Positions 58,504 to 64,000 of a stretch of DNA of 64,000 nucleotides are shown one piece after another (the stretch's first letter is position 1; each line of letters starts with the position of its first letter). The translations under genes and the position numbers were made by a program. The DNA lies in assembly GCA_016839165.1 (NCBI GenBank), contig CP069300.1:5580001-5644000 (forward strand). Direction: 5' to 3'. The DNA comes from Bradyrhizobium sp. PSBB068 (GTDB lineage: Bacteria; Pseudomonadota; Alphaproteobacteria; Rhizobiales; Xanthobacteraceae). A model generated the notes under the pieces. The model was given only the letters and a program-made list of their open reading frames with translations. It had not been told where the DNA came from and ran no database searches.

Positions 58504-58802
58504 CTGTCTCGGTGCGGATGCTGCCTCGGCTCGTCACGTCGTGATCAACTGCGCCGATCGTGCGAGGCCTCGAATCCTATGTCAGCAACGGCTGGACCGG
58601 TGATCGCCGGACCAACGAAATTCAGGTGCGGGAGAGGGAGCGAAAGAGGCGCAGAGCCGATAATCCGCACCGCCATCGGATCGTTCTGAAAATTGACCAC
58701 CGGCTCCAGGAATTGCTCCACCTCCCGCACCTTTTGTTGTGCCGCGCGTGCAGCGACGACGCATGATCCAAACGGGCTATCACCTCGATGCGGTGACAAG
58801 AT

Positions 58803-59351
58803 TCATTGATCAGCTGGGTGCTGAGGGCCATCGTCGTGGCGCCCCGCGAGCCCGCTCTCTTGCACGCGCTCCGCAAACCAGCGCGACGTGGCGTGGTCGA
58901 TCGCGCCGCCGGCATAGACTTCGGAAAAGCTCACGCCGTTCGGTCCGACGATCACGAGCACGCCCATCGCATAGGCAAACCAGACATTCGGATCGGTCAG
59001 CGCGGCCAGCTTGCGCTGATCGTGATCGAGCGGCTGGTGATTGCTGTCCTTGCGCAGCTCGATGGCCAGGAGATTGTTCGGGATATCGCGCTGATGCACG
59101 ACGATATCGGGATAGATCGACTTGCCGAGATGGTCATCGGTCGAGCTACCCGAGCCGCGTGGCAGCCGCAGCGTGCGCTCGCCGAGCCGATCGTAGTTGC
59201 AATCGACCTGCCAGCCGGCGAACTGCCGCTCGACATAGACCGCGATTCGGTGAGTAAGCGTTCGCTCGCCGAGATCGCGCTCCAGCAGGAACGTCTCCTG
59301 CGCGTAAAACTCCTGCACGGCGGCGATCACCTTGTTCAGCTCGGTCTGCAT
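58803..59351 (-). CDS. Restriction-endonuclease-like (PD-(D/E)XK type) hypothetical protein
   Basis: A 182-residue protein with the sequence GKSIYPDIVVHQRDIPNNLL followed by AIELRKDSNHQPLDHDQRKL. A PD at the start of a strand, then E-x-R-K in the next, is the layout of the PD-(D/E)XK nuclease core with one variant residue. The rest (ERDLGERTLTHRIAVYVERQ, NVWFAYAMGVLVIVGPNGVS) is a plausible alpha/beta frame. It could be a nuclease, a relative that has lost activity, or a helper domain. No restriction or methylase gene is adjacent. The ATG at 59351 is reasonable. Confidence 0.65.
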   Translation of the reverse strand: MQTELNKVIAAVQEFYAQETFLLERDLGERTLTHRIAVYVERQFAGWQVDCNYDRLGERTLRLPRGSGSSTDDHLGKSIYPDIVVHQRDIPNNLLAIELRKDSNHQPLDHDQRKLAALTDPNVWFAYAMGVLVIVGPNGVSFSEVYAGGAIDHATSRWFAERVQESGLAGRHDDGPQHPADQ

Positions 59352-59399
59352 GGGCGCCTCCGACTGGACAAAAGCGCGATGAGCTTCATCGCGCGTTGG

Positions 59400-59535
59400 C
59401 TTCTTGTTTGAGCATGATCTCCGCGCAAACGCTTCGCGTTTGTCGCGAGGGAAAACCGCGTCGCACTTTGCGCTAACGCGGCCGTTCCGGTCGGGATCAT
59501 GCTCGGGGCCGCCGCCGCGGCCATTTCAAATCATG
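59400..59535. repeat. Diverged GCATGATC repeat with nested hairpins
   Basis: GAGCATGATCTCCGCGCAAA opens it, CGCTTCGCG forms an inner hairpin, and GGGATCATGCTCGG closes it, followed by a second half-copy AAATCATGCTCG at 59527. It is the longest and most altered member of the family seen at 1358, 30307 and 54337. It fills the space between the nuclease-like gene and the TPP enzyme gene. Confidence 0.7.
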
Positions 59536-59539
59536 CTCG

Positions 59540-61087
59540 CTACATCTGCACTTCGATCAGCCGCGGGCCCGGTTCGGCAACGGCATTCGCCAGCGCCTTG
59601 TTGAACTCATCCGCGGATGCGACCGCCACGGCCGGCACGCCCATTCCCTTTGCCAGCGCGACGAAATCGAGCGTCGGCCGGTCAATCTTCAGCATGTCCT
59701 GCGCCCGCTTGCCCGGCTCGCCCGCGCCGACGCCGTCGAACTCGCCGCGCAGGATCTGGTAGATCCGGTTGGCGAACACGATGGTCACGACGTTGAGCCC
59801 CTCGCGCGCCTGCGTCCACAGCGACTGGATCGTGTACATCGCGCTGCCGTCGCCGACCATGCAGATCACCTTGCGGTCCGGACAGGCGACCGCGGCACCG
59901 GTTGCCACCGGCGTCGAGAAGCCGATCGAGCCGCCCATGTTCTGCAACCAGTCATGCGGCGCCGCGCCCGCCGTCGGCGGAAAGAAGCCGCGGCCAGTGG
60001 TGACGGATTCATCGACCATGATGGCGTTGTCGGGGATCGCGCACGCAATCGCCTGCGCGATCGATGCGTGATTGAGGGCGCCGGTCGGCTTGATCAGTTC
60101 CGGATGCTGCTGCGGCTTGACGTCCTGCGCCGTCGCATGCAGCGCATTGGCCAGCGCCTCGAGGGCTGCGACCGAATTCTCGCCCCAGGCGGTCATGCGA
60201 TGCACCTCGCAGCCTTCCGCCTTCAGCATACTCGGCTTGTTCGGATAGGCGAAGAACGCGACGGGATCGTTGGCCTCGACCAGGACAATGTGACGAAAAT
60301 TCTTCAGGATCGGCAGCGCCTGCTCGATCACATAGGGAATGCGATTGATCGAGAAGCGGCCGCGGCCGCGCGCCATCCGCGGATGATAGGTCTGGCCCAT
60401 CACCGTGCAGCCGGTCTTGCCGGCGATGCGCTCGGCGAGCGCCAGCCCGTGCTCGGTCAGCGCGCTGCCGGTGACCAGCAGCAGCGTGTGCGCGGCATCG
60501 CCGTGCAGGATTTTCGCCGCGGTGTCGACCGCCTGAGGCGAATAGCTCGGGCGCTGGGTGTCGACCGGCACCTCGGCGATGCCGTCGGCCTCGTTCCAGG
60601 CGGTGTCGGCCGGCAGGATCAGGGTTGCGATCTGGGGCGGCGCGCTCTTTGCCGCGGCGATCGCAGCCGCACCGTCGGCGGCGACCGACTTGGCATCCGG
60701 CGAGGTGCGCACCCAGGACGACATCGGCCGCGCCAGGCCCTCGATATCGGAGGTCAGCGGCGCGTTGTAGCCGATGTGGTAGGTGGCGTGCTGGCCGACG
60801 ATGTTGACGATGCCGGAATGCGCCTTCTTGGCGTTGTGCAGATTGGCAAGGCCGTTGGCGAGGCCGGGCCCGAGATGCAGCAAGGTCGAGGCCGGTGTTC
60901 CCTTCATGCGGAAATAGCCGTCGGCAGCACCCGTCACCACGCCTTCGAACAGGCCGAGCACGCAGCGCATGCCCGGGACCTTGTCCAGCGCCGCCACGAA
61001 ATGCATCTCCGAGGTGCCCGGGTTGGTAAAACAGACATCCACGCCGCCCGCGACCAATGTCCGCACCAGACTTTCCGCACCGTTCAT
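59540..61087 (-). CDS. Thiamine-pyrophosphate enzyme, acetolactate-synthase-like
   Basis: A 515-residue enzyme of the acetolactate synthase/benzoylformate decarboxylase superfamily. The PYR-domain glutamate is in LGLFEGVVTGAADGYFRM (residue about 48), and the TPP/Mg site is MVGDGSAMYTIQSLWTQARE with VFANRIYQ. It lacks the usual length and regulatory partner of true biosynthetic IlvB, so it is more likely a catabolic decarboxylase or ligase acting on a 2-oxo acid. An in-frame ATG at 61087 has GGGAGCGAG upstream. It is divergent from the L,D-transpeptidase. Confidence 0.85.
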   Translation of the reverse strand: MNGAESLVRTLVAGGVDVCFTNPGTSEMHFVAALDKVPGMRCVLGLFEGVVTGAADGYFRMKGTPASTLLHLGPGLANGLANLHNAKKAHSGIVNIVGQHATYHIGYNAPLTSDIEGLARPMSSWVRTSPDAKSVAADGAAAIAAAKSAPPQIATLILPADTAWNEADGIAEVPVDTQRPSYSPQAVDTAAKILHGDAAHTLLLVTGSALTEHGLALAERIAGKTGCTVMGQTYHPRMARGRGRFSINRIPYVIEQALPILKNFRHIVLVEANDPVAFFAYPNKPSMLKAEGCEVHRMTAWGENSVAALEALANALHATAQDVKPQQHPELIKPTGALNHASIAQAIACAIPDNAIMVDESVTTGRGFFPPTAGAAPHDWLQNMGGSIGFSTPVATGAAVACPDRKVICMVGDGSAMYTIQSLWTQAREGLNVVTIVFANRIYQILRGEFDGVGAGEPGKRAQDMLKIDRPTLDFVALAKGMGVPAVAVASADEFNKALANAVAEPGPRLIEVQM

Positions 61088-61312
61088 GCTCTCGCTCCCG
61101 TTTCGAGATGTTCTTGAGGTCGCTCCAGATCAACCATTCTTCATCCGCTTCGTCAAAGGCTTGGCCGGACAATGCAGCTATTGCCTGCGGTCTGTTGCTT
61201 TTTTAAACCGTGTTGCCGGAAAGTGCCTAAAGTCACCGCTTCGTCGCTTGCGCAACGCCGGCAATTGTGGACTCTCTGGGCATATATTTGATTGTTCGCG
61301 AGGACGACGACC

Positions 61313-61885
61313 ATGCGCCCGTTTGCCTTGATGTTTGCCGCGCTCACGATCCTGGCAGGTGCCGGCCAGGCCCAAGCCCAGTTCTTCGACTCCCGGGGCT
61401 ACCAATCCGAAGCCCCGAGTTTCTTTGGCGGTGGCGGCGCAAGCCCGATCCCGCGCACCACCGTCGACTACCCGACCAACTATGCCCCCGGCACCATCGT
61501 GGTGAACACAGCCGAGCGCCGGCTCTATCTGGTGCAGGGCAACGGCCAGGCGTTGCGCTACGGTATCGGCGTCGGCCGCGACGGCTTCCGCTGGAGCGGC
61601 GTCCACCGCATCAGCGCGAAGAAGGAATGGCCGTCCTGGACGCCGCCCTCGGACATGCTGCGCCGCCGCCCCGATCTGCCGCGTCACATGGCCGGCGGCA
61701 TCGAGAACCCGCTCGGCGCTCGCGCGATGTATCTCGGCTCGACGCTGTACCGGATCCACGGCTCCAACGAGCCGGAGACGATCGGCCAGGCGGTCTCGTC
61801 CGGTTGTTTCCGCATGACCAATGAGGACGTCAAGGACCTCTATGATCGCGTCTCGGTTGGTGCCACCGTCGTGGTGAAGAACTGA
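61313..61885 (+). CDS. L,D-transpeptidase (YkuD domain)
   Basis: A 190-residue exported enzyme that makes 3-3 cross-links in peptidoglycan or attaches proteins to it. Signal peptide FALMFAALTILAGAGQAQA; YkuD domain from TIVVNTAERRLYLVQG, with the catalytic pattern YRIHGSNEPETIGQAVSSGC followed by FRM, in which the second-last Cys is the nucleophile. The ATG at 61313 has GAGGACGACGACC upstream; the longer frame from 61292 is rejected. Confidence 0.93.
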   Translation: MRPFALMFAALTILAGAGQAQAQFFDSRGYQSEAPSFFGGGGASPIPRTTVDYPTNYAPGTIVVNTAERRLYLVQGNGQALRYGIGVGRDGFRWSGVHRISAKKEWPSWTPPSDMLRRRPDLPRHMAGGIENPLGARAMYLGSTLYRIHGSNEPETIGQAVSSGCFRMTNEDVKDLYDRVSVGATVVVKN

Positions 61886-61975
61886 TCGCGACGATTTCAA
61901 CGGAACCGGGCGTCGCCATCCGGCAAGCTCGCCGATCCCGTCTTGCGCTGCCGCAAAGCTTGCGGCAGCGTTGTC

Positions 61976-62776
61976 ATGATGTCCCAGCACCGTCCTTCGA
62001 TCCTGCTCCTTCTCGCCGCAACGCTCGCCGCTTGCCTCACTGATGCCACCGCGCCTGCCGCCGCCGAGGTGCCGGCCATCATCGCGCGCCAGCGTCACGA
62101 GAAGAAGGTCTTCACCGACGCCGAGATCGTCGAAGGTTTTCTGAAGACCGCGTTCGGCGCCGAATTTCATCTCGCCGGAAGGGTCGACCGCATCCGCAAA
62201 TACGACCGGGCGGTGCGCGTGTTCGCCGACGGCAACCGCGCCGACCGCAAGGCGCAGCTGGCCAAGGTCGTCGCCGACATCCGGGGCAAGGTGCAGCATC
62301 TCGACATCGCGATGAGCGACACCCACGACGCGGCCAATGTCGTGGTCAAGCTGGTGCGCGACCGCGAGCTCTACCGCACGATCGCGACCTTCTACGGCCA
62401 GGAGCGCGCCAAGGAAATCCGCTCCTCGCTCGACCCGCAATGCCTGTCCGGCTTCCGCAAGAACGAAAACTACGAGATCGAGCATTCCGACGTCATCCTC
62501 ACCGTCGACAATGGCGATTTCGTCTTCCTCGACTGCGCCTATGAGGAACTGCTGCAATCGCTCGGCCCCATCAACGACACCGCGACCGTGCCATGGACGA
62601 TGTTCAACGACAGCGTCTCGATGGGTTTCTTCGACGTCTACGACCAGTATCTGCTCAATCTGCTCTACGACCCGCGCATCAAGCCCGGCATGACCGTGCA
62701 GGAGGTCAAGGCCGCGCTGCCCGACGTGCTCAGAGACGTCCGCGCCTGGGTGGCGAAGGTGAACCATCTGGAGTGA
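61976..62776 (+). CDS. DUF2927 lipoprotein
   Basis: A 266-residue secreted lipoprotein. The signal is SILLLLAATLAACLTDATAP with a lipobox LAAC, so it should be anchored to a membrane by its lipid-modified cysteine. The DUF2927 domain includes FTDAEIVEGFLKTAFGAEFH, NVVVKLVRDRELYRTIATFY and QCLSGFRKNENYEIEHSDVI. The family has no known function. Two candidate starts (ATG at 61976 and 61979) follow one another. It may be in the same envelope group as the L,D-transpeptidase upstream, 90 bases away. Confidence 0.88.
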   Translation: MMSQHRPSILLLLAATLAACLTDATAPAAAEVPAIIARQRHEKKVFTDAEIVEGFLKTAFGAEFHLAGRVDRIRKYDRAVRVFADGNRADRKAQLAKVVADIRGKVQHLDIAMSDTHDAANVVVKLVRDRELYRTIATFYGQERAKEIRSSLDPQCLSGFRKNENYEIEHSDVILTVDNGDFVFLDCAYEELLQSLGPINDTATVPWTMFNDSVSMGFFDVYDQYLLNLLYDPRIKPGMTVQEVKAALPDVLRDVRAWVAKVNHLE

Positions 62777-62814
62777 GGGTGGGTGCAACCGGTGCACGGC
62801 GCTCGCCAGAAACA

Positions 62815-62935
62815 CCGCCGACGTCCTGGCGCAAGCCAGGACGTCGCTGGAGATGACTCGATTCAAGATGTCAAACAGCAGGATGTCATCACCCGCAAAC
62901 GGGTGATCCAGTATTCCGGAGACGCTGGTGCCGCA
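62815..62935. repeat. Partial copies of two dispersed repeats
   Basis: GTCCTGGCGCAAGCCAGGAC at 62822-62841 is an end hairpin of the family at 6047 and 12113. ATCACCCGCAAACGGGTGAT and CCAGTATTCCGGAGAC at 62888-62925 match the left half of the repeat at 7240. They fill the gap before the MerR-type gene. Confidence 0.7.
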
Positions 62936-63003
62936 CCTCCCGCTTGACCTGGCCCCAGCGGCCGCCTCCATAGAAATGCGGTCAGACGACACGAGGTGAT
63001 TCG

Positions 63004-64000
63004 ATGAATGCTCCTGCTGCCCGTTTCCTCAGCCCGTCCGAAGCTGCAAGGCAGCTCGGCATCTCGGCGAAAGCGCTGCGCCTCTACGAGGAGCGCGGCC
63101 TGGTCGCGCCCGCCCGCACGCCGGCGGGATGGCGCGCCTATGGCCCGGTCGAGATGGCGCGCTGCGCCGAGATCGTCGCGCTGCGCGCCCTCGGCCTCAG
63201 CGTCGGTGAAGTGGCGCGGATCCTGAACGGCGACACCGCCATCCTCGGCCGCGTGCTGGCTGCGCACGAGGCCACGCTCGAAGCACGCATCCGCCAATGC
63301 ACCGACAGCATCGCCAGGGTGCGTCGGCTGCGCAACGACCTCGGCTGCGGCAAAATGCCCGCGACGCACGACCTGATCGGTGCGGTCAGGGCGCGGCCGG
63401 CGATCGGCGTCGCATTCGATCTGCCGTGGCCGTGGGGCGGCGAGCGCTTCGAACTGCGCGATATCAAATCGCTGAACTACATCGTCGGCCCGCTCGGCAG
63501 CGGCAAGACGCGCCTCGCGCAGCGGCTTGCCGAAGCGCTGCCCGGTGCCAGCTTTGTCGGACTGGACCGTGCAGCCGACGGCGGCGCGGCCGTTCGCGCG
63601 CGGCTCGACGCCGACCCCGCCCACAAGGCGAGGGTCGAGGCGAGCCTTGCCGTCCTGCTGGCCGATGGCGCCGTAGACTCACCCGCGCTCATCACCCTGC
63701 TCGCAGTTCTCGAGGCCGATGACGGCGCGATCCCGGTGATCGACATGCTCGAACAAGGGCTCGATGCGGCCAGCCAGGAGGCCGTGATCGCGCATCTGCG
63801 CCGTCGCGGACCGGAGGCGCGGCCGCTGTTCTTCCTCACGCGCTCCAACGCGATCCTCGACCTCGATGCCGTCGGCGACGATGAAGCGATCATCCTGTGT
63901 CCTGCCAATCACAGCCTGCCGATCTGCGTCAGGCCGATTCCCGGCGCAGTGGGCTATGAAGCGGTTGCGACCTGCCTCGCCTCTCCGGAGGTGCGCACGC
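63004..64000 (+). CDS. MerR family regulator fused to a P-loop ATPase-like domain (cut by window end)
   Basis: An open frame of at least 332 codons without a stop. The N-terminal part is a MerR helix-turn-helix: LSPSEAARQLGISAKALRLY, EERGLVAPARTPAGWRAYGP and a dimerisation helix to residue about 115. From residue 155 a second domain begins: LNYIVGPLGSGKTRLAQRLA is a Walker A site (G-x-x-G-S-G-K-T), VIDMLEQGLDAASQEAVIAHL resembles Walker B plus the D-loop of ABC-type ATPases, and LFFLTRSNAIL stands where the switch histidine would be. GAGGTG lies six bases before the ATG at 63004. A MerR DNA-binding head on an ATPase-like sensor is uncommon. Confidence 0.8.
   Translation, partial: MNAPAARFLSPSEAARQLGISAKALRLYEERGLVAPARTPAGWRAYGPVEMARCAEIVALRALGLSVGEVARILNGDTAILGRVLAAHEATLEARIRQCTDSIARVRRLRNDLGCGKMPATHDLIGAVRARPAIGVAFDLPWPWGGERFELRDIKSLNYIVGPLGSGKTRLAQRLAEALPGASFVGLDRAADGGAAVRARLDADPAHKARVEASLAVLLADGAVDSPALITLLAVLEADDGAIPVIDMLEQGLDAASQEAVIAHLRRRGPEARPLFFLTRSNAILDLDAVGDDEAIILCPANHSLPICVRPIPGAVGYEAVATCLASPEVRT

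Noticed and set aside
1..64000. CRISPR array or defence island
   Set aside because: No regularly spaced direct repeats or cas genes were seen; repeated sequences here are scattered palindromes.

Overview
The window looks like chromosomal DNA of a Bradyrhizobium-type alphaproteobacterium (Nitrobacteraceae). This rests on the high GC content, a CtrA master regulator with an upstream cluster of GANTC (CcrM) sites, a ChpT phosphotransferase, an Omp2b-type porin, an EipA/DUF1134 envelope protein, and several dispersed palindromic repeat families of the kind that litter Bradyrhizobium genomes. The genus is an inference from recognition, not from a search.

Layout. 1-10.5 kb: the tail of an upstream gene, an AraC regulator, a DUF2066 protein, a quinone oxidoreductase, an enoyl-CoA hydratase, a gamma-glutamyltransferase, an IS30 element that has landed in a palindromic repeat, a NIPSNAP/thioesterase/hydrolase operon and an FAD amine oxidoreductase. 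10.6-14 kb: a polar amino-acid type ABC transporter with a divergent HTH-cupin regulator and two matching operator-like palindromes. 14.2-18.9 kb: a PaoABC-like molybdenum aldehyde oxidoreductase operon with a divergent TetR regulator and a clear operator. 18.9-23.7 kb: small proteins, a GNAT acetyltransferase, DadA-type D-amino acid dehydrogenase, and a class III omega-aminotransferase with a divergent HTH-cupin regulator. 23.7-33 kb: LprI-like and DUF4864 secreted proteins, an alpha/beta hydrolase whose usual nucleophile is missing, a porin, MarR, an MFS transporter and small orphan proteins.

33-57 kb is the motility and cell-cycle part: flhA, an ECF sigma factor with its anti-sigma factor, fliI-fliJ, ctrA, then (after a sedolisin/cytochrome-like operon and a YjfL-YjfM-YjfC-like operon) a chemotaxis operon cheA-cheW-cheY-cheB-cheR preceded by chpT. 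CtrA-type TTAA-N7-NTAA motifs lie before flhA and fliI, so ChpT to CtrA to flagellar genes can be read as one regulatory line inside the window (CckA itself is not here). 53-64 kb: cysQ, a YHS protein, eipA with a long coiled-coil membrane protein, tRNA-Val(CAC), small membrane and secreted proteins, a PD-(D/E)XK-like protein, a TPP-dependent enzyme, an L,D-transpeptidase, a DUF2927 lipoprotein, and at the right edge a MerR regulator fused to a P-loop ATPase-like domain, cut by the window end.

No CRISPR array, prophage, rRNA or complete defence system was seen. The least ordinary items are the MerR-ATPase fusion, the sedolisin/CXXCH operon, the stopless IS30 transposase, the GANTC cluster before ctrA, and several tiny membrane proteins with good ribosome binding sites.
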